A DNA stretch of 64,000 nt from Sphingomonas swuensis (GCF_039538045.1 NZ_BAABBQ010000001.1:1882001-1946000); one strand, 5' to 3'; positions 18,231-27,890 are shown, counted from the first letter of the stretch. The notes: generated by a model from the sequence alone, not told the origin. Translations and numbers: made by a program.

Positions 18231-18665
18231 TAGGCAGCGTCTTTGCAGACTCTTACCATAAGGAACGTATTCAGCAGGACTTAGGAGCAGGCGCTTGAGT
18301 TAGAAACTCTCAAGCGCCGCCCTTTCCATTATGATCGAGCTTGGCACGGTTCACCACAGCTGAGCGTCTTGCACGCGACCTGGAAGCATACTCGTCAGAC
18401 GCAAGAACTATGAGTCCACGTACCGGGCTCGCAACTGGCGCTTGATCGCCTTGCGGCAAATCGCCCAACAAACTGATTCGAGGCCGTCGAGGGCTCGTCC
18501 GAGAAGCCTATGCTACGGCAAAGTACGTGAGCGGAAGAGACCGATAGTTCGACGCACCTGAGCGTTGCGAACAGAAGGGCCACCTGGGCCTGACGAGCAA
18601 CGCCCTGATGGTTTCTACAAAGAAGCGGATAAGCGCCAGCGTTGCATCGTCTACACCGCAAGCCA
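18231..18665. other. Intergenic gap between convergent genes
   Basis: 435 bases between convergent operons. Apart from the hairpin at 18290-18318 I see no gene, repeat or RNA. Open frames reading into it from the minus strand are out-of-frame shadows. Confidence 0.6.
18290..18318. terminator. Hairpin 60 bases after plus-strand pair
   Basis: Perfect 10-bp inverted repeat GGCGCTTGAG / CTCAAGCGCC with a 9-base loop, downstream of the 17022-18230 gene and followed by a short CCCTTTCC stretch rather than a long T-run. It is a likely transcription end for the plus-strand pair, though not a textbook intrinsic terminator. Confidence 0.5.
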
Positions 18666-20684
18666 TCATTCGCTGTTCGGCATCGTAAGCGTCTCGCTTT
18701 GGTCACTCTCATCACCAGTGTCGCCGCCGACCACTAATGCAATAGGTGCGGCAGCTTCGTCTGATATAGAGTCCAGCGCCTTGTCGTTGGACTCCTTCGC
18801 AGTCACGCTCCGCGCAAAAGCCATCAATTCATTCAGCCGCTCATCAACCCGCTTCTTGAGCTTCGCTTCAGAGACCTCGGGATCATGAGCTCTCACCAAC
18901 CCTTCAACGCCCTTACGGAGGCTTCCCAGCAGCCCCTTGGCTGCTGGGAAGCGTTCAGCCCCTTGGGACGCCGCTACCTTCTTAATGAACTGACTCGGCG
19001 CACTGAGATCATTGGAATAGAAGTACCACCATAGTGTTATCAGAGAACTGATCCGCTGCACTGCAGCTTCCGACCAGGTTATTGTGTTACCAATTGGGCT
19101 GAGACCGACGCCTGCCCAGAGCGGATTATCTCCTAGCTTCTCCTTCACCTTGAAGCCGCCACGCCCATCAATGTCATTCAGGAAACTAGTCCAAGCTACG
19201 TTGAACGGCTGCTGAGTGTAACCTGGGATTACGCTATATTGCTGGAGCGCGACCTTCGTTGCCCTAAACAGGGCTTTCTGAAATACAGCGTAAAAGGCCC
19301 AATCCGAGCTCTTCATCTTGTGGAGTTCAGCCAGCGGCCCGTCGACCTTAACAGGCGTGTCTTCACCCCACTGGGCGCGCAACTGCTTCTGCGCAGCCGG
19401 TGGCTGAACCATATAGTGAGCAATGTCTCCCTTGATGCCACCGCGCTTTTCTACCTCGATGATAAAGTCGGCATACGGGCGAAACTTGGTAAGCACGTCC
19501 AGGAGAACCGGACGCCACAGCGCTGAGAAGCTATCAGCTATGGCGCGCACATAAGGTGCTGATGGGTTTACAAACGAAGTCTCAAAGTCCTTCTTAAGAT
19601 GATGTTCTTCAACGTAAGAAGCCAGAGACTTCAACTGATACTTAGCACTCTTCTCTTTCAAAAAAGCGTCGAGCGATACCGAAGACTCAATTGTGGAAAC
19701 GAACTTGCGGACCTGCTCTGGATCGAGTGGATCTTTCGGTCGCTTCAAATCGAGTAGGTCCTTGATGATAGCATAGAGTAGCTCAACCGTGGTGATGAAA
19801 GGAGCAGTCCTTTCCGCGATGTTGAACTTAGCTGACTCATTCCCTTGCCAGTGTATTAAGCCTAGAGGAAGACGACCCTCCTCCTCCACTCCAACTCTGG
19901 TAGCGATTAGTTCACGCAGGCAACGGGCCTCAATATCCTGGTCAGACAAGAGTATCTGCCTTGCTCGTGCGACCGTCTTGGAGTGCATATTCAGATCAAT
20001 GAATATTTCACGGACGACTGTCAGAATTGGATTGTCGTCCTCACCTGCCTGTCCTTGAGCCAGTACGAAACCTGCACGAGGGTCCAAAACTAAGAACATC
20101 ACTGACAACCGACTGTCAAAGGTCTTGCTCGGAAGATGCCCGTCTTTGACAAGGGTCTTGAGAGCTGCAAGTCGATGCTGTCCGTCGATTGTCGCAGCGA
20201 AGATCCGCTTCGGATCCCAACGAAGTGCACCGTTGGGCAGCGATGCATGGGCAACGATTTCAACACTACCGATACTTCTTGTTTCCCAAACGGGAGCCTT
20301 CGCCCAATCGAGAGGAACAGGCGGCGACACCACATCACCGTACTTAGGCGCCAACATCCCCTCATCATCAAGCGGCAACAAGGCCACCGTGAGTGTACTA
20401 AAGAATTTTAGTTTGTTCGGTCGCTTCAGGTAGCCTTTTACAAGATCTTCCCGGACCCGCTCCCAGTCAATCTCACGTTGGAACAATTCCTCGAGACGCC
20501 AATTAGCTCTCAAATCCGAAGGCAGGTTCTCTACAAGATCTAACTGATCAACTACACTCTTGAGCGGAATCATTGCCTGATAGAAAGGTATCTCACTCCC
20601 AGAGAGGTTCATCGTCCCCGATAGAATTGGCCATGCTTCAGTATAGTGAGGGCTCTGAGAGCCCGGAACGTCGAATCCGTCCAT
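18666..20684 (-). CDS. DGQHR-domain protein (DndB-like), long form
   Basis: About 672 residues from ATG 20684, chosen because AGAGGA lies seven bases upstream. An in-frame earlier start at 20717 would overlap the previous gene by 20 bases. The DGQHR motif is at residues 167-171 (TIDGQHRLAAL), followed by FLVLDPRAGF and a FIDLNMHSKTV-like stretch, the core of DndB/DGQHR proteins. DndB in phosphorothioation systems is a transcriptional repressor of about 360 residues. This one is nearly twice that, with a ~300-residue helical C-terminal extension and an acidic tail. It is the last gene of the sulfur cluster and its codon use is slightly AT-richer than its neighbours. The DGQHR call is good; regulator or structural role is open. 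Confidence 0.75.
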   Translation of the reverse strand: MDGFDVPGSQSPHYTEAWPILSGTMNLSGSEIPFYQAMIPLKSVVDQLDLVENLPSDLRANWRLEELFQREIDWERVREDLVKGYLKRPNKLKFFSTLTVALLPLDDEGMLAPKYGDVVSPPVPLDWAKAPVWETRSIGSVEIVAHASLPNGALRWDPKRIFAATIDGQHRLAALKTLVKDGHLPSKTFDSRLSVMFLVLDPRAGFVLAQGQAGEDDNPILTVVREIFIDLNMHSKTVARARQILLSDQDIEARCLRELIATRVGVEEEGRLPLGLIHWQGNESAKFNIAERTAPFITTVELLYAIIKDLLDLKRPKDPLDPEQVRKFVSTIESSVSLDAFLKEKSAKYQLKSLASYVEEHHLKKDFETSFVNPSAPYVRAIADSFSALWRPVLLDVLTKFRPYADFIIEVEKRGGIKGDIAHYMVQPPAAQKQLRAQWGEDTPVKVDGPLAELHKMKSSDWAFYAVFQKALFRATKVALQQYSVIPGYTQQPFNVAWTSFLNDIDGRGGFKVKEKLGDNPLWAGVGLSPIGNTITWSEAAVQRISSLITLWWYFYSNDLSAPSQFIKKVAASQGAERFPAAKGLLGSLRKGVEGLVRAHDPEVSEAKLKKRVDERLNELMAFARSVTAKESNDKALDSISDEAAAPIALVVGGDTGDESDQSETLTMPNSE

Positions 20685-20697
20685 CGTCTTTTCCTCT

Positions 20698-21273
20698 TTA
20701 ACCAATTCTTGAAACAAAACCCGGGCGAAGAATTCTGGTCACGACTTCCTCCGTGAGTGTAAGAACATCTGCCTTCTTGAAGATCTCAATGTCTGGCATG
20801 AGTCTGTACGCCACGAAGCAGCGGTCGACTGATAAGCCGGTAGATCTGAGTCGAACCGCTAGATTCGACGATGGTGACAGATGCTGCTTGATTCTTGATT
20901 GGAGAACAGTGGTCTGCCCGACGTACAATGGTGCCTTCAGCGGAAGGCATCGCGAAACGATGATAGCCAACTCCTCTCTGAATCGAGGATCTTCAGCGTA
21001 CTCCCGCAACTTCTCTTGCTTGTGATCAGACAGCTGCGAGAAATTATCCAAAGTGAGTTGGTGGAGGGATCCGGCGCGAGCGCTGAGCGAGGGCGAGGCC
21101 CTTTGCTCTATTAGTGTGTTCAAAGCCCCCATAAATTCGTCAGCATCGCTGGTCGGCAGTACTGGTGGAGGCGAGAAGAAAGCATAAACGCCAGGTGAGT
21201 TAGGCAGCCGCTCGCAGGCGGCAAACGCGCCTCCTGGCACGCTTGCGAAATCAATTTTTTTGAAATCTGTCAT
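20698..21273 (-). CDS. GIY-YIG-like nuclease domain protein
   Basis: About 191 residues from ATG 21273; GTG 21306 is possible but has no ribosome site. The GIY half is SPGVYAFF near residue 28 and the YIG half is PLYVGQT near residue 117, followed by Arg127 and His131 as in GIY-YIG nucleases. A C-terminal TEEVVTRILRPG supplies the expected Glu. Between the two halves lies an unusual ~85-residue helical insertion, and the terminal Asn of classical members is not obvious. It sits 13 bases from the DndB-like start and 69 bases after the DndC-like stop. It could be the nuclease of the sulfur cluster or a non-cutting DNA binder. Fold call moderate. Confidence 0.6.
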   Translation of the reverse strand: MTDFKKIDFASVPGGAFAACERLPNSPGVYAFFSPPPVLPTSDADEFMGALNTLIEQRASPSLSARAGSLHQLTLDNFSQLSDHKQEKLREYAEDPRFREELAIIVSRCLPLKAPLYVGQTTVLQSRIKQHLSPSSNLAVRLRSTGLSVDRCFVAYRLMPDIEIFKKADVLTLTEEVVTRILRPGFVSRIG

Positions 21274-21342
21274 CCCGCCTAGTTCTCTTCCCCAAGCATG
21301 ATTCACGCAAGGAGCCCGAGCTGTTAGATCAGCGTCTCGAGG

Positions 21343-22173
21343 CTATTTGTGGCAGGTTATGCAGACTTTTGCCTGACCATAAAGTTCGTCGATATCTATC
21401 ACGTCAGCCTCCGGGCGTAGTGGGTTCGGGATCCTCCGCCTCGCTGCGCGCTCAAGCCTTCGCTGATGGTCAGCCTTGATCTGGGCAACCCGATCCGGAC
21501 GGGTGAGATCGTCTAATGACTCTCCGTGACTCCATGTAAACGGGGAGCCATTCTCAACTGCGTTCTTCTCGTAGGCACGCGCTTCCGCGAAGCTTTCTGG
21601 ATGACGCTCCATCAAACGCACCCACTCAATCTTCTGCTGGAAGAAGCAAAAGGTGCAACCCGAGCGAGAACGCCATTCATAGTAGCTCGGCAGCCCGAGA
21701 CCGCTTGCTTCCAGAATGTCTATCACTCCGGCCTTCTCGATTCCCGCCTCGCGGAAAGGAAGCGCAACAGAGAGGTTCGGATGGGTTGACGCATATCCTT
21801 CCCGGAAACTTTCGTCCGCACGTATCGCGACATAGCTCACCACGCGATCACCCTGGTCGAGTGCTGGCCAAAGCCACTGCTCAAAAGGTCGGATTTTCAG
21901 CTGGCGAGTGCACCATCGTGTGCGTGGGCTGGGTAAGAAATTGTTGTACTGCCGGAGCCAGAAATCAAAATCGCGGTCAGGATTCAGACGCTCAATTGGG
22001 CGACCGAGAAACCCTTCAAGGCGCCCCAGATACTCGTAGACCTCCGGCAGTTCCTTCCCGGTGTCGGTAAAGAAGTATTCGACTTCCAGATCTGGGCGCG
22101 TCTGCGCCATATGAACCGCCAGCGCAGCGCTGTCGCGCCCTCCGGAGAGCCCTAGCACATGCCGCTCTCTCAT
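21343..22173 (-). CDS. DndC-like PP-loop ATP pyrophosphatase / PAPS-reductase family
   Basis: A protein of 276 residues. The PP-loop LSGGRDSAAL is at residues 9-18, which adenylates the substrate in this family. Cysteines occur as C88 (RWCTRQLK), C173xxC176 (SGCTFCFF) and C271xxC274 at the extreme C-terminus, enough to hold an iron-sulfur cluster as in DndC. DndC proteins are usually ~500 residues, so this is a compact form. The gene overlaps the ATPase stop by four bases. With the cysteine desulfurase nearby, the likely role is sulfur insertion into the nucleic-acid backbone or a base. Enzyme family certain, substrate inferred. Confidence 0.85.
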   Translation of the reverse strand: MRERHVLGLSGGRDSAALAVHMAQTRPDLEVEYFFTDTGKELPEVYEYLGRLEGFLGRPIERLNPDRDFDFWLRQYNNFLPSPRTRWCTRQLKIRPFEQWLWPALDQGDRVVSYVAIRADESFREGYASTHPNLSVALPFREAGIEKAGVIDILEASGLGLPSYYEWRSRSGCTFCFFQQKIEWVRLMERHPESFAEARAYEKNAVENGSPFTWSHGESLDDLTRPDRVAQIKADHQRRLERAARRRIPNPLRPEADVIDIDELYGQAKVCITCHK

Positions 22174-25100
22174 CGCTCACCTCCTGCAAGTGCCACTTGC
22201 CGTTCGCCATCTTCGATTTCGCGAGCGAGAGCCGCGGCAAGCTCTATTGAAGCTGCAAGTGCAACCTCACGCGATACCTTTTTGCCCACCGCAGCACGAA
22301 GCGAAGTCGCAAGTTCACGCGCCCGAACCAGCTCCTCCCCATCAACGGTCACATCAGGGGTGACCAACCCTCCACTTTCCGGATCAGACATGAACAGGGC
22401 GAGCGAGAAACGGCCCGCACCCCGCCCCTGAACATGCACAAGCCCTTCGGCTCGGAGAAACTCGCGGGCGAGAGAGGCCAGCTCTACCCGCGCAGCATCC
22501 GCATCCCTATCGACCCAGTCCCGCGGCGGCCTGTTGGCGGCAAGGCTTGCAAGACCTTCGATCGCTTCACGACTGTCATCGAATGCTGAGAGGCGAGCGG
22601 CAAACGCATCAAGACGGTAGTTTCCAGTGACACCCATCACCCCCTTGGCACGATGTCGGAGATGCTCAAAGCCACTCTCCCCAACGCGCAGCTCCCGAGC
22701 TAAGAGCCGTCGGAGCTCGGAAAGCATTGAGGGATAGGCACTTGCGAGCTCCTCGAGCCCGGACCTGAGCTCGGCAACTATTTTCTCCACACTCGCATCG
22801 TCGCCGGCGATTCTGGGCAAATCGTCGAGCATAAACTTGTTCGGATCGTGAGCGGCCTGCGCGATATCTCGGACGCGAAGTGCCGCTTTTCCAAGCCGCG
22901 AAGTGCGGCGCACCCACCCGGGGGAGTTCATCACTAGTGCAACAAGCTGGCGTCCGATTACCAAAGGGTCAGGGTTGACCATGTTCGCGTCCTCGGAGTG
23001 CTCGGCTACAAGATCCGCCACCCCTCGCAAGATTGCAGCGTCGCGCTCACTGACGCTACTAATCCGAAGCCGAACTGCTGCCGCGTCCTGAAGTAGTCGG
23101 TCAACAAGCAAATCACTGACCGATGAACAGAAGACCGAGTCCAAGTAAATAGATACACGGTCGCGTTCGCAGAGGAGAAAGGATAAGCCCAAGATTGGGA
23201 GTAGCCCTTCTTTGACTCCGAACGGACGGGCTCGCCAAAGAACGAATATGTCCTCGAGTGACACCCCCTCTGAACCGCGATCCTCGAGCAGGTCGCGCGC
23301 GACACTCCACATCGGCCACAGCCGGTGTTTGTTGTCGCACAACGAAGGCGCGCGAAACCCTGTAGCACCATTCTCGAGTTCACCGTGCAGACCAGTTCGC
23401 TCCAAGATTGAAGCGTAGAGCCCGCCCTCAGGCGGGAAGTCGCGAATGCCTAGCCGAGGCTCCGTCGATCTCAGTGCCATCGCGGTCATTAGGGTCCGAA
23501 CTGCGGCCATCGCATTCGAAGACGGCTTCGACCGATTAAGCAGTTCATTCCGGATACGGGGCGAAGAAGGGTAGAGTGCAGCGGCCATGCGAGAAGCAAT
23601 TATCGAGAGCCCAGCATTTCCTGTTGCCTTGAACTCCTCGGTTCCGAGCGCAGGAATTCGCCAAGACGTGGCAGCCAAGCCGGACCGGAGCCGCTCCTCT
23701 AAGTCTCCGACCTGTCGGGCAAGTCGGCTCGCCACTTCGCGGCGGGCAACCGCATCTCCCTTAAGCTCCGGTCGGCTTGCCTGAATACGCTCTAATGCGA
23801 CAAGCTCCTCGCTAAGCTCCCGCAGCATGTAGCTATCACTTGAGATACCAAAAGCGATTGGACGTTCGCCAATCTGCTGCACGAGCTGACTCACAGTGCG
23901 CCTCAGTCCAGCGCCGCTCTCGCCTGTTTCATTGATAAGAAGCAGGAACAGGCCCGCTGCACCAGTGCCAGCATCGAAATGGGCCACCCGCTCTTCGGCG
24001 CTCTGTAAAGTTGCCACGTCAACTTCGAACCAGCGCATGGCGCCCGTCTCATGATATTCCCGCTTCGCCAGGACGGGTGAAAGTACGCCGGTCGCTTTGA
24101 GTCGCCCGTAATCGCGCGAGACCACATCAGCACGCACCTCAGCGATTGCAGCCTCAATGTCGAAATCGGATCCGGCGTAGATCGCATAAGCGCCTAGGTG
24201 ACGCCTGAAGACGACAGCTGAGCGCCTAACCAAAGCATCTAGACTAGCTTCAACAGCACCTAAGTCTTTGCTGAGTGCCGCTGCAATTAGCTCAGGCGTA
24301 GCTGCCAGCCCCGAGCGCTCCCGAAATAAGTCGAGCAACGCCACGGTGCGAAGAACTGAGTTTTCGAGCTCATCTGTGCTACGCTCCTCAACGCGCTCAA
24401 CTGCATCAAGCGCAGTCGACCAGCGATGGCCGTCGGGTGACGCAAGGATGGATGGCTCGAGATTCGCTCTTAAATAGCTCCAAAGCCAGACAGGATCATA
24501 GAGTGCGTTCGAATTGACGTCAGTCGAGCGGAGAAAATCCTGAAAGCCATACGGCTCAGCGGAGCCGAGGAAGCCGAAAATGCTCCTCTGATTCTGACCA
24601 AAGCGCCGCCGTGACAGCGGACCGAGAAGACAGGCGACGACGGGATTGAGGGGCCAGCACCGCATCAATCGCGCCGCGGCTTTATCTTGCTGGCCACCGC
24701 GCGCCATCATTGCAGCCACGGCGTCCACGACAGGAACCTTGACCGGCGGAGTTGAACGGATGGCCCGCGAAAGCAACTCCACCTGTTCCTCTGAAGTGGG
24801 AGCCAAGGGCAGATCAACGAATCGGCCCTGAATCTTGAGCCAGTCGTCGCGTGTCTCACGGGCAAGCCTGTAGGCGTAATCATCGAAGGCTTGGTGCAGC
24901 ACGCCAATTACGACGAGCCGCCCCTCGGATCTCGACGCCGCTTCCGCAAGCTCTTGAAAAAAGAAGGCATCTCCGCCCCCCGTCGCCGCGTGCTCTAGCA
25001 GCTTGCCCATTTCGTCGATGATCAGAAGTAGGCCGCAGGGCTCGGCTTGAGCTAGCCTAAGGAGTGCAGAGACCGGATCGTCCCCTGCATGGAATTCGGG

Positions 25101-25496
25101 TAAGGCTTCGAGAACCACTTCAGCCGCGTCCGCACGCCGCCCCACCACTGGCACGACGCGCCAACCTGGAGGTGTCCATCGCATAGCCTTGGTGAGCCGG
25201 CTCCGCAGCTTGAGGGGGAAGGACGCAAGTGCCCGATCACGGGCGCGCCCAGGCGCACCAAGTGCGGCAGCAAGAACCACGGCGAGGGTTGACTTTCCAC
25301 AACCATAAGGTCCGGTCCAGGTGAACGCTGTGTGCTCAAAGCGCTCAATGTGATCGATAGTAGTCTCGAGAGCTTGCGCAGCAGTAGAAGTGCAGACGAA
25401 GCCCTCTACATCTGCCGCGCCCGCGTCTACTCCAATTCGCACCGATCGGCGGAAGCGCCGGCTGACCCTCACCTCATCGGAAAGTTTCTTGCTCAT
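22170..25496 (-). CDS. Large P-loop ATPase of the sulfur-modification cluster
   Basis: A protein of 1,108 residues. Walker A is GPYGCGKSTLAVVLAAAL near residue 63. Walker B is GLLLIIDEMGKLLEHA near residue 154, followed by a sensor-like VVIGVLHQAFDDY. The remaining ~850 residues are helical with no recognised domain, in the style of the large STAND/BrxC-like ATPases of defence systems. It overlaps DUF4007 upstream and the DndC-like gene downstream by four bases each, so all three are coupled. It may license modification or restrict unmodified DNA, replacing DndD/SspD. The exact family is not recognised. Confidence 0.8.
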   Translation of the reverse strand: MSKKLSDEVRVSRRFRRSVRIGVDAGAADVEGFVCTSTAAQALETTIDHIERFEHTAFTWTGPYGCGKSTLAVVLAAALGAPGRARDRALASFPLKLRSRLTKAMRWTPPGWRVVPVVGRRADAAEVVLEALPEFHAGDDPVSALLRLAQAEPCGLLLIIDEMGKLLEHAATGGGDAFFFQELAEAASRSEGRLVVIGVLHQAFDDYAYRLARETRDDWLKIQGRFVDLPLAPTSEEQVELLSRAIRSTPPVKVPVVDAVAAMMARGGQQDKAAARLMRCWPLNPVVACLLGPLSRRRFGQNQRSIFGFLGSAEPYGFQDFLRSTDVNSNALYDPVWLWSYLRANLEPSILASPDGHRWSTALDAVERVEERSTDELENSVLRTVALLDLFRERSGLAATPELIAAALSKDLGAVEASLDALVRRSAVVFRRHLGAYAIYAGSDFDIEAAIAEVRADVVSRDYGRLKATGVLSPVLAKREYHETGAMRWFEVDVATLQSAEERVAHFDAGTGAAGLFLLLINETGESGAGLRRTVSQLVQQIGERPIAFGISSDSYMLRELSEELVALERIQASRPELKGDAVARREVASRLARQVGDLEERLRSGLAATSWRIPALGTEEFKATGNAGLSIIASRMAAALYPSSPRIRNELLNRSKPSSNAMAAVRTLMTAMALRSTEPRLGIRDFPPEGGLYASILERTGLHGELENGATGFRAPSLCDNKHRLWPMWSVARDLLEDRGSEGVSLEDIFVLWRARPFGVKEGLLPILGLSFLLCERDRVSIYLDSVFCSSVSDLLVDRLLQDAAAVRLRISSVSERDAAILRGVADLVAEHSEDANMVNPDPLVIGRQLVALVMNSPGWVRRTSRLGKAALRVRDIAQAAHDPNKFMLDDLPRIAGDDASVEKIVAELRSGLEELASAYPSMLSELRRLLARELRVGESGFEHLRHRAKGVMGVTGNYRLDAFAARLSAFDDSREAIEGLASLAANRPPRDWVDRDADAARVELASLAREFLRAEGLVHVQGRGAGRFSLALFMSDPESGGLVTPDVTVDGEELVRARELATSLRAAVGKKVSREVALAASIELAAALAREIEDGERQVALAGGER

Positions 25497-26470
25497 GCGG
25501 CCTCCCCGAGTGCCGCGTAAGTCGATCTAACGAAGTCAAGAGAAGCAAGACTGCTCACTTCTCGACGCGCGGAGACTTGGCGAAGACCGGCACCCTCATC
25601 CCACTCAATTGCACCGACTGTCACCTCTCCGATGCGCTCCAGCCTCTCAGCCAAAGAGTCTTCGTCGAGGAGAAAGACCCGCCCAGGCGAACCAGGCTCG
25701 TGGGCAACAGTCTCAACCGACAGGGTGCCTCGCGTCGGAAAATGGGCCTGCCAGAAATCTACCAGTGCCAGCGCAAAAACCTCGTCGGGAAGAGAAGGTT
25801 TTGGCCCTCGCCTGAATTGAAGAGCACCACCTGCAAGCGGCGCCAAGAGTCCGAGCTCCGCGAACGGGCTTTCTAACCCGTCTTCTGTTAGGCCCTTTTT
25901 GGTAGTTTTGCTGACATACGTTCGCACGAAGCATTCGGCGTCTCGATCGATAGTCGACCGCGCAATGCGCCCGCCGGCGAGTCGACCAGCTTCCCGCAAC
26001 TCCTCGACACGCCCCATTAGCCGCATACTGAGCGCCTCACGGGTAAAAATCGCGTCATTGAACTCATTGAAAGCGAAGTACCACGTTGTCGCGCGCCCCG
26101 GCATCGACACAAGTCGCCAATGCAGCAACCACAGCGACGCCGCCTGCTCAAGGTAAGGATCTCCATCATTGAAAATCAGGCGACCAAGATCAGAAGGTCT
26201 AAGAGATTCGATGCGACCAGCCCGTATATTCGCGTCTAATACTCCGCAAGCAATTGCCCAATGTCGCATTGAAGCGACCATGTTCTTTCCAACTCCAAAA
26301 TCAGCAATGGCGTAGTTGGGATCGAATACTGCGAGCACTTGATCTATTCCGAGGTGCTCGACAGAACGCACAGCATCAAAGGTCTTCTTTAGCCAGCCGT
26401 ATCGACACGGAAAGGTCTCGTGTCCAGCGACCTGCAGCCGAATCTCCGGCCTATCTAGCAAACTTTTCAA
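25493..26470 (-). CDS. DUF4007-family protein
   Basis: About 325 residues from TTG 26470, chosen for the strong GGGGAGG ribosome site just upstream; an open frame extends to 26533. The N-terminus VAGHETFPCRYGWLKK and ADFGVGKNMVASMRHWA are, as I remember them, typical of DUF4007. That family has no assigned activity, and I recall it next to cysteine desulfurase and PAPS-reductase genes. It is the first gene of the minus-strand operon, coupled to the ATPase. The 94-base gap to the divergent desulfurase probably holds both promoters. The family call is good, the function unknown. Confidence 0.75.
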   Translation of the reverse strand: MKSLLDRPEIRLQVAGHETFPCRYGWLKKTFDAVRSVEHLGIDQVLAVFDPNYAIADFGVGKNMVASMRHWAIACGVLDANIRAGRIESLRPSDLGRLIFNDGDPYLEQAASLWLLHWRLVSMPGRATTWYFAFNEFNDAIFTREALSMRLMGRVEELREAGRLAGGRIARSTIDRDAECFVRTYVSKTTKKGLTEDGLESPFAELGLLAPLAGGALQFRRGPKPSLPDEVFALALVDFWQAHFPTRGTLSVETVAHEPGSPGRVFLLDEDSLAERLERIGEVTVGAIEWDEGAGLRQVSARREVSSLASLDFVRSTYAALGEAA

Positions 26471-26564
26471 GTCGCCCTCCCCGGACTGGACAAACCTCCC
26501 AGTCCGGGTAGCAAGGCAGCTAACTGGTGACAACCACCAGCTGAAGCTTACACGGAGGCCGAAA

Positions 26565-27713
26565 GTGATCTACCTCGACCATCAAGCGTCGACCCCGATG
26601 CACCCGGCCGCCTTAACGGCGCTGCTGGCTTCGATAGTAGAACATAATGCGAACCCGCATGCAAGTGAGCATGCGGCCGGCTGGAAGGCCGCTGACGCAG
26701 TCGACGTGGCGAGACAAGCGTTGGCTGATGCGATCAGAGCGGACGCAGACGAAATCGTGTTCACGTCAGGTGCAACTGAGGCAAACAATCTGGCGATTTT
26801 CGGGGTCTCGGATGCATCATGCTCACGAAACCGAATCGTTGTTAGCGCCATCGAGCACAAAGCAGTACTTGGCCCCGCGCGAGAGCTAGCCCGACGCGGG
26901 TTTGAAGTGGTCTTCGTGCCCGTGTGCCGCAATGGGATGATTGACGCTGACCGGCTGAAGGGGCTCATAAACGAGCGCACCCTCCTCGTATCTTTGATGT
27001 TGGTGAACAATGAGACTGGCGTCGTCCAACCAGTTGCGGAGGCGGCGCTCGCCGCTGCGGCGGTGGGAGCACTGTTGCACGTAGATGCCGCGCAGGCGCT
27101 TGGCTGGATCACAATCGATGCGCATGCGAGCGGGGCAGACATGATCAGCATGTCTGGTCACAAAATGGGCGGTCCGAAAGGAATCGGCGCGCTCTGGGTA
27201 CGACGAGAGATCCGCAAGAAGGTCAAACCACTTTTGCATGGAGGCGAACAGGAAGACGGACTCCGGCCTGGCACTTTACCTACCCCGCTCTGCGTAGGTT
27301 TTGGAGAAGCCTGTCGGCACATCTCAGGTTCCGCTGAAATTGATCAATGGCGGCAGCGAACCACACGGCTGGAAACGGCACTTCTAGCTATGCTGCCGGG
27401 CGCCGTGGTAAACGGTTCGCAATGCTACCGTCACCCAGGCACTATCAGTCTGACCACGTCGAATTTGGACGCCGATTCGCTTGTCGCGATGCTGCAGCCG
27501 CATGTAGCCATTTCTCGTGGATCGGCTTGCACCTCCGGCATACCAGAGCCCAGTCACGTCTTGCGGGCCATGGGGTTAACGGCGGCGGAATGTGCTAGAA
27601 CGCTCCGGATCAGTACTGGACGCACGACAACTGACGAAGAAATCACATTCGCAACCGAGCACTTCCGGGACGCAACTTCGCGATACAATCGCGAACGGCA
27701 GCAAGCAGCGTAA
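26565..27713 (+). CDS. Cysteine desulfurase (IscS/DndA-like)
   Basis: A protein of 382 residues, class V aminotransferase fold. The PLP lysine is K200 in MISMSGHKMGGPKG. The N-terminus YLDHQASTP, the VNNETG motif near residue 148 and HVDAAQALG are all present. The catalytic cysteine is C322 in SRGSACTSG. It would take sulfur from L-cysteine and pass it to the PP-loop protein, as DndA does for DndC. It is divergent from the DUF4007 operon, as dndA often is from dndBCDE. A housekeeping IscS would normally neighbour iscU or hscA, and none is here, so a dedicated role is likely. Confidence 0.92.
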   Translation: MIYLDHQASTPMHPAALTALLASIVEHNANPHASEHAAGWKAADAVDVARQALADAIRADADEIVFTSGATEANNLAIFGVSDASCSRNRIVVSAIEHKAVLGPARELARRGFEVVFVPVCRNGMIDADRLKGLINERTLLVSLMLVNNETGVVQPVAEAALAAAAVGALLHVDAAQALGWITIDAHASGADMISMSGHKMGGPKGIGALWVRREIRKKVKPLLHGGEQEDGLRPGTLPTPLCVGFGEACRHISGSAEIDQWRQRTTRLETALLAMLPGAVVNGSQCYRHPGTISLTTSNLDADSLVAMLQPHVAISRGSACTSGIPEPSHVLRAMGLTAAECARTLRISTGRTTTDEEITFATEHFRDATSRYNRERQQAA

Positions 27714-27890
27714 CATAAAGGAATAACGCTAGAGAGCGACCACCGACCCCACAACTTCATCCTATGAACGAAGCGTTTGTTCGACGGCATCTCTCTGCGA
27801 CGGGGCGGAAGAGCAGCTCAGATGTTTTGCGATTGAAGTGAAAGGAGCGTGACTAATCCCAAGAACCCTTCTTGCCGTCTCCTCCGAGTT

